Shown: positions 38,413 to 47,405 of the stretch, piece after piece
How positions within the stretch are numbered: the first letter of the stretch is position 1
Layout of the letters: each line of letters starts with the position of its first letter
DNA from: Providencia stuartii
GTDB lineage: Bacteria; Pseudomonadota; Gammaproteobacteria; Enterobacterales; Enterobacteriaceae
NCBI RefSeq assembly: GCF_029277985.1
Contig: NZ_CP119546.1
Span: 3,596,001 to 3,660,000, forward strand
Direction of reading: 5' to 3'
Length of the DNA: 64,000 nucleotides
Program-made: the position numbers and the translations under genes
The notes under the pieces: generated by a model
The model's input: only the letters and a program-made list of their open reading frames with translations
The model's database searches: none
Told to the model about the DNA's origin: nothing

Positions 38413-38946
38413 TTAGTAGTAGTCGAGCTTAAAACGAATCGCTGTCTGGTATTCTCCTGGACGGAGCGGCGTTTCATCTGATACCAGTCTTAAACCATAA
38501 TTAAGAATATAATTACCGGGTTTGATATCTTGTTTTGCTGTCGCTAAACCAGGTCTAACTATCTGTCCTGACGCATCTTGCAATGATAGAGCGACACCTT
38601 TTGCTGCACCTGAAACGCTGAACCATTCACCATTTGCAGGACCATCAAAAGTGACAGAAAAAGTTTGCCAATTGTCGCCATCTTGGGGAGTTAATTGACA
38701 ACCAATCAAGGTGATCGAAAAAGGCTGTATAGGTCCATGTCCAACTTGGCGTAACAAACCAATTGGTAAAATACCCATATCAATAGATTGCTCATAAGAG
38801 CCTGTATCAATGGCACAAGCGGTATCAACGATGCTACCTTGCATACTCACCTTACCCCAAAGTTCCCCTGGAGCCGCATGTACAGGCATTGCGCCTAATG
38901 CACTAACCGACAATAGTGCTGCCTTTAACAGTCCTGTTCGCTTCAC
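38413..38946 (-). CDS. Fimbrial subunit (MrpB-like minor/anchor pilin)
   Basis: A 177-aa exported pilin-like protein. The GTG at 38946 (MKRTGLLKAALLSVSALG) is chosen because GGAGG lies 5 bases before it and the signal peptide then starts cleanly, ending VHAAP. A frame extension to ATG 38988 has no signal-like start. The mature part has GSIVDTACAIDTGSYEQSID and LIGCQLTP as the disulfide pair and ends YQTAIRFKLDYY. Position between major pilin and usher matches MrpB, a probable terminator/anchor subunit. Confidence 0.85.
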   Translation of the reverse strand: MKRTGLLKAALLSVSALGAMPVHAAPGELWGKVSMQGSIVDTACAIDTGSYEQSIDMGILPIGLLRQVGHGPIQPFSITLIGCQLTPQDGDNWQTFSVTFDGPANGEWFSVSGAAKGVALSLQDASGQIVRPGLATAKQDIKPGNYILNYGLRLVSDETPLRPGEYQTAIRFKLDYY

Positions 38947-39019
38947 GATCACCTCCATTACTGAATAAGTCATGAAGTGCAAAAGCACTTCATGACGTAC
39001 ATACCTTAATTTTTAAAAA

Positions 39020-39544
39020 TTAGTTGTATGCTAAAGTAAAGTTAGTCACCGCAGAGAAGTTACCTGGAACAACTGTTGCACCAGCAAGGCCTTTCAGAGC
39101 AGCTTGGAATTTCAGTTCGTTGCTACCTTGAACATAGTTTTGAGTGCTACCAGCGTTAACATTGATTTGTGCGCTAGAAGAGTTCATGATTTTGACAGCT
39201 GCACCCGCTGCATCACCAGTGATTTGCAGTAAACCCGTGTTTGCTGCTTCGCCATCAACGGCTTCTGTACCCGCGAAAGTGATAGTTACTTGGTTATTTT
39301 TTTCCAAGTTACAACCTTCCAATTTGATAGAGAAAGGTTGCGCTGAAGATTCACCACCCGCAGCCAAAGTGACATTAGAAACTTGGCCCAGTTCAACAGT
39401 CTGGTTTTCTTCACCTGGCGCGATTGAGCAAGGTGCTTCGATGATTGAACCGTTAAACGTTACAGTACCTGAGCCTGCATCAACAGCTAAAGCCGATGCA
39501 CTCATTGCGCCAGAAATCAGGGTTGCTAAAATAATCTTTTTCAT
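39020..39544 (-). CDS. Major fimbrial subunit (MrpA-like)
   Basis: A 174-aa exported pilin, first structural gene of the operon. Signal peptide MKKIILATLISGAMSASALA. The mature protein begins VDAGSGTVTFNGSIIEAPCS. The second cysteine of the disulfide is in LEGCNLEK. The glycine/alanine-rich domain ends PGNFSAVTNFTLAYN with penultimate tyrosine, as in type 1/MR/P major pilins. Strong similarity in layout to MrpA. Probably the shaft subunit, transcribed from the region 39545-39751. Confidence 0.92.
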   Translation of the reverse strand: MKKIILATLISGAMSASALAVDAGSGTVTFNGSIIEAPCSIAPGEENQTVELGQVSNVTLAAGGESSAQPFSIKLEGCNLEKNNQVTITFAGTEAVDGEAANTGLLQITGDAAGAAVKIMNSSSAQINVNAGSTQNYVQGSNELKFQAALKGLAGATVVPGNFSAVTNFTLAYN

Positions 39545-39648
39545 ATTGGTTACGCCTTTACGATGAACACTAAAAAGAGCAAGCTATTAATAAGCTCACT
39601 TGGTTAAATAATTAATGGTATTTATTTTTAATAAATAAAAACAAATAG

Positions 39649-39674
39649 AATACTTTCTGAGAACAGAAAGTATT
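39649..39674. terminator. Perfect hairpin between the mrpJ-like regulator and the major pilin
   Basis: AATACTTTCT and AGAAAGTATT form a perfect 10-bp stem around GAGAAC, 105 bases upstream of the major pilin start. On the minus strand it is followed by T-rich TTCTATTTGTTTTTATT, so it may terminate or attenuate transcripts coming from the regulator gene. Confidence 0.5.
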
Positions 39675-39751
39675 TTCTTTATTCTCAGTTAAATTTAAAA
39701 CTTTAAATAACTCAATATTCTTCAGTGAAATATTAATCGACTACGTTAGCA

Positions 39752-40111
39752 TTAGCCGACTAAATTATTCATCTTTGCTGACAGAGCATTCTCACCTTTA
39801 TAGTAAGGAGCTGGAGGCAAAAATAAATTAATATAATGAGAACTGACATTCTTTTCCATATCATTAATATTAAGATAAACCGAACTGAAGAAATTACTTA
39901 AACTACAATCTAACTCATGTAAAATAACAAAGAGAGTATCAACATTAATATTGCAGACCCCTCTTTCATACCGAGATATTTGCTGCTGAGAGACATTTAA
40001 TTTTTCAGCTAACTGTTTACCCGTCAACCCTCGCTTCTTCCTTAAGCGAAATATCTCTTTTCCTACCGCAGTCATAAAAATACTTTTTGACACTTCTTGT
40101 TCCACTATCAT
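39752..40111 (-). CDS. MrpJ-type XRE-family fimbrial regulator
   Basis: A 119-aa DNA-binding protein. The XRE/Cro helix-turn-helix spans about residues 16-72, with LRKKRGLTGKQLAEKL and the MrpJ-specific SQQQISRYERG motif. MrpJ paralogues in Proteus repress flhDC and swimming when fimbriae are expressed and also affect fimbrial operons. A GGGAG ribosome site 6 bases before ATG 40111 supports the start. Unlike Proteus mrpJ, which ends its operon, this gene lies first, upstream of the major pilin. A reciprocal fimbria-motility switch is the expected role; direct targets are unknown. Confidence 0.85.
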   Translation of the reverse strand: MIVEQEVSKSIFMTAVGKEIFRLRKKRGLTGKQLAEKLNVSQQQISRYERGVCNINVDTLFVILHELDCSLSNFFSSVYLNINDMEKNVSSHYINLFLPPAPYYKGENALSAKMNNLVG

Positions 40112-40769
40112 ATTAGGCTCCCAATTCCTGATACAACTAACTTCATTTATTAAAGCCCGCTTGTACGAAAATGTTTATTGCCTCGCTTTGTTGCAAATAA
40201 ATTTACTTTACCTGCCACATAAAATCAAACAAGCCAATATCTATCAAGCAGTTATTGATATAAGCTAAATATCCAAATAACGAGTAATCAGAGCACAAAA
40301 AATCACATTCCCCTGATACATTCAACATTCTTATTAAGAAGGTACAAATTAGCCCAGAGCTTTATCTTGAAAAAATCCCAAAAAGATTGTTAAATAGATA
40401 AATAATTCTGAAATTTACACTTTTTCAGACGTTAAGTAATAACACCTAGATATGATAATGTGAAAAAATTTTATTTCGATAATTAAAATAAAGCAAATCC
40501 ATTAAAATCAAATGGTTATATGACAGCCTGCTTTTTATGTTTCCTTCTTTTTTGGATATTATATTTTGTAATATCTGTAATACAATTTTAATAACACTAA
40601 TTATTCAACATTAAATGAGATAGAAAACTTATTTTTATTGAACATTTATTTTTTTATTTATATTCTGATAGAATCCTTCTTAATTAAGAAAAATTATCAT
40701 TAATACCTAATCCACTTTGGAAAAGTCATCATTAAGTGAAGGTGGCTTACTTATTTTCGAGATCTTATT
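40112..40769. other. AT-rich divergent regulatory region without genes
   Basis: About 660 bases between the mrpJ-like gene (minus) and the FKBP-isomerase gene (plus). It is strongly AT-rich and should contain both divergent promoters. I searched by eye for inverted repeats of a fimbrial phase switch and found none convincing. No recombinase gene is nearby. Confidence 0.5.
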
Positions 40770-41954
40770 ATGAATAAAATCATTCACTATATCGCTTATT
40801 TGTCGATAACCTCATCAAGTTTTATCTTTTCACATTCTCTATCAGCAAATGAAAATCAACTTCCTGGGTTATTAAAGTTTGCTAATGAGTATGAAGAAAA
40901 AAAACGGTTGAACGGTATTAAGGAGAACCAACCTTATGATGATGAAGAAAGTGGAATTCAATTACCTCAACTAAAACTGAAGATACTCAACCAGAAAATT
41001 CAGGCATTAAGTATTAATGAGAGACAGTATAAAATACGAATTCAACAACAAGAGAAAGAGCTATTACAAGCTAAGATGAATAAAATTAATGATGACTTAT
41101 CAATTTTATTGAACAAGCAAAATATGCAACTAAAGTTACAACAACAAGAAAAACTACAGTCTCAAATAGAAGAATCTCTAAATAAATCCAAAAATGACAA
41201 TCTCAATTTGAGCAACAATATAAAATTATTAAGTCAAAGACTCGAAGAATCAGAAAAAGCACAAAAAATAGCAATCGAACAAGCGCTATCTCTCAAACAA
41301 CCCATAGCGGTTGAAAAATTAAAAGGCAGTGAAGCTTTAAAACAAGCTTATGCTGCCGGTATTGCTATTGGCCAAGATGCAATGACTATCCATAAAGAGA
41401 ATCAATCTTTTGGTCAAGATATGGATAAAAAAGCATATTTAGCCGGTATTACCGATGCTATTGAGGGTCGCTCTTTACTTTCACCAACCGAATTACAGAC
41501 AGCATTAATTGCCTCTAATTCAGCAGTCACAAAAAATCGTGATGCTAAAAAAGAAGAACAAACTAAACTGGCAAAAAACTTTTTATCTAATTGGTCAAAA
41601 CAAAAAGGCGTTGTTTCTGACCCGCTAGGCTATTCCTATAAAATTAACTATGTAGGGCAAGGTAAAATTCAAGAAAACGATACCGTTAGTATTGTTGTAA
41701 AAGAGTCATTATTAGATGGTACCGTGGTAAGTGACATGGATTTACAAGACAAATCACTAACACTTCCTTTAGACAATTATCCTCCTCTCTTCCAATCAGC
41801 AATTAAGCATTTACAAAATCATGGGGAAATCACTTTTATTGTCCCACCTGAATTAGCCTATGGTGATGAAGGTTATCCACCGGCAGTACCGCCTGGAGCA
41901 TCCATTATGTATACCTTACGTATTGCCGATATAAAACCGACAACAGCACGTTAA
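40770..41954 (+). CDS. FKBP-type peptidyl-prolyl isomerase with long coiled coil (FkpA/Mip-like)
   Basis: A 394-aa exported protein. Signal peptide at about residues 1-26 (ending SLSAN). A long Gln/Lys/Glu-rich coiled coil occupies about 65-185. A Mip/FkpA-type dimerisation region follows (KQAYAAGIAIGQDAM, KKAYLAGITDAIEG). The C-terminal FKBP domain (about 300-390) keeps the hallmark PPELAYGDEGYPPAVPPG and ends YTLRIADIK. It should catalyse proline isomerisation or act as a chaperone in the periplasm. It is longer than FkpA (270 aa) because of the extra coiled coil. It lies 8 bases before a Sel1-repeat gene and is divergent from the fimbrial operon. A link to fimbrial folding is possible but unproven. 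Confidence 0.85.
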   Translation: MNKIIHYIAYLSITSSSFIFSHSLSANENQLPGLLKFANEYEEKKRLNGIKENQPYDDEESGIQLPQLKLKILNQKIQALSINERQYKIRIQQQEKELLQAKMNKINDDLSILLNKQNMQLKLQQQEKLQSQIEESLNKSKNDNLNLSNNIKLLSQRLEESEKAQKIAIEQALSLKQPIAVEKLKGSEALKQAYAAGIAIGQDAMTIHKENQSFGQDMDKKAYLAGITDAIEGRSLLSPTELQTALIASNSAVTKNRDAKKEEQTKLAKNFLSNWSKQKGVVSDPLGYSYKINYVGQGKIQENDTVSIVVKESLLDGTVVSDMDLQDKSLTLPLDNYPPLFQSAIKHLQNHGEITFIVPPELAYGDEGYPPAVPPGASIMYTLRIADIKPTTAR

Positions 41955-41962
41955 TATCAGAA

Positions 41963-42994
41963 ATGGCTATGAGAATATCAATCTTAATTTTTTCTATAAT
42001 AGTTTCAGTTTTGGTTGTAGGTTATGGTGATAATACCTCTCCTGAAAGTTCACAATCAGCCGAAACAGCGTCACCTTCTATTGATGCCAAAAACAGCTTT
42101 ATGGAAGGCCTAGCCTATTATAACGCTGATCCCCCTAATTACTCACAGGCTGCCAAATATTTTAAACAAGCCGCCGAACATGGTAACCAAGACGCCCAAC
42201 TTTATTTAGCCGCATTATTTGAATCAGGATTAGGTGTAGAACAATCATGGTCAGAAGCAGTCCATTGGTTTAAAGAAGCCGCTATACAAGGTAACTTACC
42301 CGCCCAATATCAATTAGGTTTGATTTATGAAAAGGGGGAAGGAGTCGAGAAATCACGTAGCCAAGCATTGTATTGGCTGACTCTTGCTGCTGAGCAAGGG
42401 GACCCAGATGCACAGCACCAATTAGGTTGGCTATATATGGAAGAAAATGAAAGCAATCAAACTTCACAACAATCTGCCATGAAATGGTTTAAAGCCGCCG
42501 CTGAGCAAGGGCATGCATCCGCACAAAATATGCTAGGCTGGTTATATGAAAATGGTGCAGATGGGCAACCGAATATCAGTGAAGCATTAAAATGGTATCA
42601 AGCAGCGGCAAACCAAGATAATCCATATGCATTAAATAACCTAGGGTGGTTTTATTGGGAAGGTAAATCAGGGATCACTGATAAAGAAAAAGCATTGAAC
42701 TACTTTATTCAGGCCGCAGAGTTAGGTGATAAAGATGCACAATTAAACCTTGGCTTAATTTATTATCAAGGTGATGGGATTCCTGCTTCAATTGAAAAAG
42801 CTCAAAAATGGTTTATGCGCTCAGCAGAGCAAGGTAATGTTTATGCACAATATAATTTAGGGTGGTTAATGCAAAAAGGTGAAGTAGAAAATGCTTCACC
42901 CTATGCCGCACGCTACTATTTTGAGCTGGCTTGTAAGGGGGGTTTAGAAAAAGCTTGTTTAGAATTGGAAAGGCAAAGCTCTACCCATTTTTAG
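41963..42994 (+). CDS. Sel1-repeat (SLR/TPR-like) exported protein
   Basis: A 343-aa protein with an N-terminal hydrophobic signal (ISILIFSIIVSVLVV) and about seven Sel1-like repeats from residue 50 to the end, each with A..G...AQ..LG..Y..G patterns and W(F/Y)..AA..G ends, for example YWLTLAAEQGDPDAQHQLGW. Sel1 proteins scaffold protein complexes in the periplasm or cytosol. The signal ends VVGYGDN where a lipoprotein would have VVGC, so the acylation cysteine appears replaced by tyrosine. Cotranscribed with the preceding isomerase. The partner is unknown. Confidence 0.8.
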   Translation: MAMRISILIFSIIVSVLVVGYGDNTSPESSQSAETASPSIDAKNSFMEGLAYYNADPPNYSQAAKYFKQAAEHGNQDAQLYLAALFESGLGVEQSWSEAVHWFKEAAIQGNLPAQYQLGLIYEKGEGVEKSRSQALYWLTLAAEQGDPDAQHQLGWLYMEENESNQTSQQSAMKWFKAAAEQGHASAQNMLGWLYENGADGQPNISEALKWYQAAANQDNPYALNNLGWFYWEGKSGITDKEKALNYFIQAAELGDKDAQLNLGLIYYQGDGIPASIEKAQKWFMRSAEQGNVYAQYNLGWLMQKGEVENASPYAARYYFELACKGGLEKACLELERQSSTHF

Positions 42995-43002
42995 AATCTA
43001 TA

Positions 43003-43040
43003 GCCGTGAGTTTAAATGGGCTCACGGTCTCCCTCTTTCT
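43003..43040 (+). terminator. Terminator after the Sel1-repeat gene
   Basis: GCCGTGAG and CTCACGGT form an 8-bp stem around a 10-base loop, 9 bases after the stop, followed by pyrimidine-rich CTCCCTCTTTCT. Confidence 0.65.
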
Positions 43041-43107
43041 ACATTGATTCCGTTTACTTCTTATACCTACTCCGTATATCACCATAAAATCCTAATATTC
43101 GTTCTTT

Positions 43108-43126
43108 AGAATGATAGTCATTATCC
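43108..43126 (+). promoter_or_regulatory. Fur-like operator upstream of the MFS transporter
   Basis: TAGAATGATAGTCATTATC is the inverted form of a Fur box: on the other strand GATAATGACTATCATTCTA agrees with the 19-bp consensus at about 15 positions. A second, weaker match (about 14 of 19) lies nearer the gene at about 43173-43195 (ATAATATTCATTATT). Both lie within 110 bases of the start codon at 43213, implying iron-responsive control. Confidence 0.6.
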
Positions 43127-43212
43127 GTAATTTCACACTAAAATCGACCATGATTTAACCTTTATTTAACAAATATCATAAAATAATATTCATTATTGAC
43201 CGAGGTGCTAAT

Positions 43213-44400
43213 ATGAGCGAATCGCTGCACACACAAGATGTCAATGCTCCACCTTCTACCGTTGTTCTAAAATCCTCATTAAGCTTATTGCTTGCGATTA
43301 TTATTTTTTCCGCTATTGCACCCGGTATTCTAATGACGGCTCCCGCTGTTGCAGCACAACTGGGCTTACAATGGCATTTATCTGCTGACAAAATCGGTTA
43401 TTTATTTTCAGCAGAGCTAGGTGCAATGAGCTTTGCCACTATTCCCGCATGGTATTGGATCAACCGCATTAGCTGGCAAAAAATAGCGATTATCTCCGCA
43501 ATCATTTTTATTATTGGTAACTTAATTTCTGCATTCGCAACCACCTACACCGTTTTACTGATTATTCGTTTTATTGCATCATTTGCAGGTGGAACGCTGA
43601 TGATCTTATGCATATCAAGCGCTGGCAAAACAGAAAACCCAAGCCGAATGTATGCTTTTTGGGTACTTGGACAACTCGCATTAGGGACTATAGGTCTGCT
43701 TGTTTTACCACCTTTATTTGAACTATACGGGCTACGTATTGTTTACTTTATACTTGCGGCTTGTATGCTCCTTTCTTTTCCTCTTATTCGTGCATTTCCC
43801 AATGTCATAATGAGCGAAGAGCAACATCAATCAACACCCGTCAATTTAAAAAGTACATTCGCGAATAAAGCGATCGCCATTTTAGCCGTATTGATTTTTT
43901 ATATTTTTTTGAGCCAAGTTTGGACCTTTATAGGCGTGTTTGGTCAGAACAGTGGATTAAATGCTGAAGAAAATGGCCAAGTTTTGGCAATTGCGACGAT
44001 TTTGGGCATGATTGGAGCAATTATTGCGGCTGTTATTTCTACCCGCTTTAAAACCAGCAAATTAGTTTTGCTAGGGTATGCACTATTAGTGATAAGCGTT
44101 CTTCTATTAATTGCCTCACCGACTGTAGTACGATTTGTCATAGCCGCGCTATTATTTAAATTCACGTGGACATTTGTACTCCCATTTATTATGGGGGCGG
44201 TATCTCAGCTAGATACCAGCGGTAGGTTAATGAACAACATGAATTTAGTCATTGGTGGAGGGATGGCGATTGGGCCTGCTATTGGTGGATATATAATAGC
44301 GAACTCGACAAACATGATGCCATTTATCAGTTTTGCTATCTTATGTATTCTATGTTCATTGGTTTTAGCTGCTTATTTTATGGTGCGTTCAAAGCCATGA
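43213..44400 (+). CDS. MFS transporter, probably iron-regulated
   Basis: A 395-aa inner-membrane protein with 12 predicted helices (LLLAIIIFSAIAPGILM, IISAIIFIIGNLISAFA and so on). The first-half loop and helix pattern (RFIASFAGGTLMIL) marks the major facilitator superfamily. There is no drug-antiporter C-motif as clear as in the frameshifted exporter at 22335. GAGGTG lies 9 bases before the ATG. Substrate unknown; the Fur-like sites suggest siderophore export or uptake of an iron-related compound. It is monocistronic, followed by a possible AAGGACTT/AAGTCCTT hairpin near 44419-44461. Confidence 0.8.
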   Translation: MSESLHTQDVNAPPSTVVLKSSLSLLLAIIIFSAIAPGILMTAPAVAAQLGLQWHLSADKIGYLFSAELGAMSFATIPAWYWINRISWQKIAIISAIIFIIGNLISAFATTYTVLLIIRFIASFAGGTLMILCISSAGKTENPSRMYAFWVLGQLALGTIGLLVLPPLFELYGLRIVYFILAACMLLSFPLIRAFPNVIMSEEQHQSTPVNLKSTFANKAIAILAVLIFYIFLSQVWTFIGVFGQNSGLNAEENGQVLAIATILGMIGAIIAAVISTRFKTSKLVLLGYALLVISVLLLIASPTVVRFVIAALLFKFTWTFVLPFIMGAVSQLDTSGRLMNNMNLVIGGGMAIGPAIGGYIIANSTNMMPFISFAILCILCSLVLAAYFMVRSKP

Positions 44401-45938
44401 CATTTAAATAAATGACATAAGGACTTAGGTATTAGCCTCCTAAATATCAAAGTCCTTAATAATAAAGAATAAAATACCAAATTAGATATTCAATAGATCG
44501 AGAACACGGCTATTCTCTGATGACTCTATATAATATCAATCTCACAAAACCACGAATGCGGCTAGTCAGGAGATAGACGAATATTCAGTTTTATCAGCCG
44601 TATAAAGTACTTTAATAACTTTTTGATAAATCATACTTCAGCTGAGAATATCAGGTTATTTTAATAGGTTATACCTATTAAAATATTTCGTTTACCTAAA
44701 TGTAACTCAGTATTATATGATGCTAGATACCGTTTACTTAAAGAAAATAAATGACATTATTTCCCTTAAGTCCTCATCAGATTAATGACCGATAGATAGA
44801 CCATCAAGATAACAGATTTTAATGCACAAAGATTTTCACTAAAAAAAAACCATTTCTACAACACAAATATACAGTAACCAAAAGTTAATAAATAATTGTG
44901 ATTGTAGAAATAGTAATATAGACAAAAAATTAAACTTAAGAATATAGTATCGCTATTAAAGCTAAACCTGGGAGGAACAAGCTATTTATACAGCGAGTAT
45001 AATCTAAATTTAACCAACATATTTAAATCGTCGTTACACCTAATTCGTGTTCAATATTATTCTAGCACTTTCAAAATTTCAATACTGAAAAGGTGCCTAA
45101 TTCAATATATAAATTTAAAAAACACATCAAATAAAAAAATCAAAAACCAATAAAATCAACGCATTAAACAAAATCAAATAATAAAAAAAGCAATAAAAGC
45201 AGGCCTTAACGCAAATAAAAAAGTGCCATTTAAGACTAATCCCAACAAAATAGATAAAAAAACAGTAGAAAAACCCAATAAAAACTCAACCAGAAAAATT
45301 TACAGCATTAAAATTATAAAAAAACACAATAAAAAATTAAAGAAAGCCAGATAACAATAAAAATACAGATTTAAAACCCAAAACACAATTTTTTTTAGAT
45401 TACTGGTGAGTTTTTATAGAACCATTTATCAAAAATAAACAGCAAAATTAAATCTAACTTATATTATTTATAAGTTAGATTTGATATTTAAATTAGCTCT
45501 AAAGTTAAAAAATTGATTTTTAAGAAAAGGAAATGGATAGCTATAGAAGCTACGAGAATAAAAATGATAATCTCAATATTATTTTTCTATATAACGATAA
45601 AATGATTACTCTGGCAAGTACAGTCGCTTAGTCCATATAACAAACCATGCATTTAACTAATATTATCCCTTACTCAAATACCAATAGCTAAAGGTGCCAC
45701 TAGCAAAACACAATTTAGGAACTGAGAGCCTATTATTTGGCTTTTAGATGATAGTTTAATCAATTTTCTTTTCTCATGGTTAGGCAACAATAAAATAGCC
45801 TGAATTTAATGGAGATATAGAGATCCCCATTAATGCACACTATATTGACTGAGATTCCTAACCATTGAGTCAGTCGCTAGGAATACTACACCTTAACAAA
45901 ATTGCTGAAATTTGAAGTATGACGAGCATATACTAAAA
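44401..45938. other. Gene-free AT-rich region with an A-rich, strand-biased core
   Basis: More than 1.5 kb without a supportable gene. The part at about 45100-45400 is extremely rich in A on the plus strand with few T or G, and has stop codons in all plus-strand frames. No RNA family, insertion sequence or tandem array is recognisable. A 32-codon frame at 45533-45631 is the best ORF and is not convincing. Confidence 0.6.
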
Positions 45939-46337
45939 TCAAACACTATGATTAGGGCTGTTTCTGTATTGTTTGCTACCTAATATATAACCGAAATAAA
46001 TAACCATAAATCCAACGACAACACTCAATATTAAATATACGACGCCAGTCCATACATATTGAGGATATTTTATTATCTCTACTGCACCGTACACAAAACT
46101 AGAAAATGTAGACAGCCCTCCCATCACGCCTGTGGCAAAAAAAGCATTCATTGATTGGCCAATGCGTTTACTGGTGAGTAGCCCTGCAACAATACCCAAT
46201 AAAAACGAAGCACTAATATTGGCGATAAAGATATCTAAAGGGAACTGGTCTGCCATTTTCGGTACAGAAATCATTAATAGCTCGCGAAAAATTGCGCCAA
46301 TAGCACCACCGATAAAAACTAAGATTGCAATATTCAT
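45939..46337 (-). CDS. crcB: Fluoride channel subunit FluC/CrcB (second copy)
   Basis: A 132-aa four-helix membrane protein of the Fluc family, which forms a dual-topology dimer exporting F-. Visible family features are the N-terminal GGAIGAIFRELLM (GGxxGAxxR), NISASFLLGIVAG, and MGGLSTFSSFV, the phenylalanine-track TFSS motif. In the second motif the usual glycine is alanine. It lies 11 bases after another crcB copy, so the two probably form a heterodimer as in other two-gene Fluc loci. It is the last gene of the ureolysis cluster. Fluoride inhibits urease, which may explain its location. Confidence 0.85.
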   Translation of the reverse strand: MNIAILVFIGGAIGAIFRELLMISVPKMADQFPLDIFIANISASFLLGIVAGLLTSKRIGQSMNAFFATGVMGGLSTFSSFVYGAVEIIKYPQYVWTGVVYLILSVVVGFMVIYFGYILGSKQYRNSPNHSV

Positions 46338-46348
46338 ATTCTTATCCT

Positions 46349-46729
46349 TTAGTTAATCAACCATGCGCCAAAAAACGCAGCAATCAGACCCGCAATAATT
46401 GACAGTAATAAATAAAGCAACGCTAACATTTTTTGTTTAGTTTGTGTCAGCTTTAACGCATCAAGCTGCATACTACTAAATGTTGTATAACCGCCTAATA
46501 GGCCAGTTAATATGGCTGATTGTAAGAATGAGCCATAACGGTCATCCCAATCTAACAAAAAATAACTGCTTAAAAAACCGATTATAAAAGCACCTGACAC
46601 ATTAATAATGAAGGTCGATAAAGGAAACTTACCGTGGTATTTTTCACCGACTAAACGCCCAATCCACCAGCGTAATAATGAACCGATTCCACCACCAGCA
46701 CCGACTAACGCTATATCAAAAGCAACCAT
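46349..46729 (-). CDS. crcB: Fluoride channel subunit FluC/CrcB (first copy)
   Basis: A 126-aa four-helix protein with the Fluc motifs GGIGSLLRWWIGRL, NVSGAFIIGFLSS (canonical glycine present) and TGLLGGYTTFSSM. Paired with the adjacent copy in the same direction. There is no room for a fluoride riboswitch in the 45 bases before it, so it is presumably expressed with the upstream yntE and other cluster genes. Confidence 0.88.
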   Translation of the reverse strand: MVAFDIALVGAGGGIGSLLRWWIGRLVGEKYHGKFPLSTFIINVSGAFIIGFLSSYFLLDWDDRYGSFLQSAILTGLLGGYTTFSSMQLDALKLTQTKQKMLALLYLLLSIIAGLIAAFFGAWLIN

Positions 46730-46774
46730 ATTGAGTGCCCCAATTTATTTAATTTAAAATATCATTGTCATACT

Positions 46775-47371
46775 TCAAGTAGAGGATATTTCCCAAACTG
46801 ACGTACATACCTTTTCTAATAACATTTTATTATGACTAAAAATAATCATTGCTAATGGCCTTTCTTGTGATAATTCAATCAGAAATTGCCAAATATCTTT
46901 TTGCAAATGCGCATCAAGCTGCGCGGTTATTTCATCGGCGATTAATACTTTAGTGCGGGGATCAAGTGCTCTTAATAGCGCAATACGTGCAAGTTCTCCG
47001 CCCGAAAGCTCACTCGGGCGTCTTTCTAACCATTCTGCTTTAATTGACAAACGTTCAAGATATTCCGCGACTGGTTCCCATGCATCATTGACACTCGAGC
47101 CAACCGTTCGGTATGGATTAAAACTTTTCTCTGGATGTTGAGGTACCAACTGTATTGGACAATAACCTGTTGCCGGTAATGGCTTACCTTCAAATAAAAT
47201 TGAACCATTAGAGGGCGCTTGCCATTGCGCTAATACTCGACCTAACGTGGTTTTACCAAAACCACTTGGTGCAGAAAATCCTAAGCGCTCATTATTATGT
47301 AAGCAAAAAGAAAGGTCGCTCCATAGTGTATTCCCTCCCTGAGTGATACGTATATTTTTTACTTCTAACAT
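46775..47371 (-). CDS. yntE: Nickel ABC transporter ATP-binding protein YntE/NikE-like
   Basis: A 198-aa ABC ATPase, shorter than NikE because the oligopeptide-type C-terminal extension is missing. Walker A is APSGFGKTT (residues about 34-42), the ABC signature LSGGELARIALLRAL, and Walker B VLIADEITAQLD with the catalytic glutamate. It is the closest thing to the second ATPase of the yntABCDE nickel importer but lies about 10 kb from yntD, at the far end of the urease cluster, in the same orientation. It probably pairs with YntD to energise YntBC. Assignment to nickel is from context and resemblance. Confidence 0.8.
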   Translation of the reverse strand: MLEVKNIRITQGGNTLWSDLSFCLHNNERLGFSAPSGFGKTTLGRVLAQWQAPSNGSILFEGKPLPATGYCPIQLVPQHPEKSFNPYRTVGSSVNDAWEPVAEYLERLSIKAEWLERRPSELSGGELARIALLRALDPRTKVLIADEITAQLDAHLQKDIWQFLIELSQERPLAMIIFSHNKMLLEKVCTSVWEISST

Positions 47372-47405
47372 CCCCCCTCCTCCTTACACTCAAAAGTAAT
47401 CATTA

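Noticed and set aside
39545..40769. Invertible promoter element for fimbrial phase variation
   Set aside because: No long inverted repeats flanking a promoter and no FimB/MrpI-like recombinase in the window.
45533..45631. 32-codon frame MDSYRSYENKN
   Set aside because: AAAAGGAA lies too close to the ATG, and no similarity or conserved pattern is visible.
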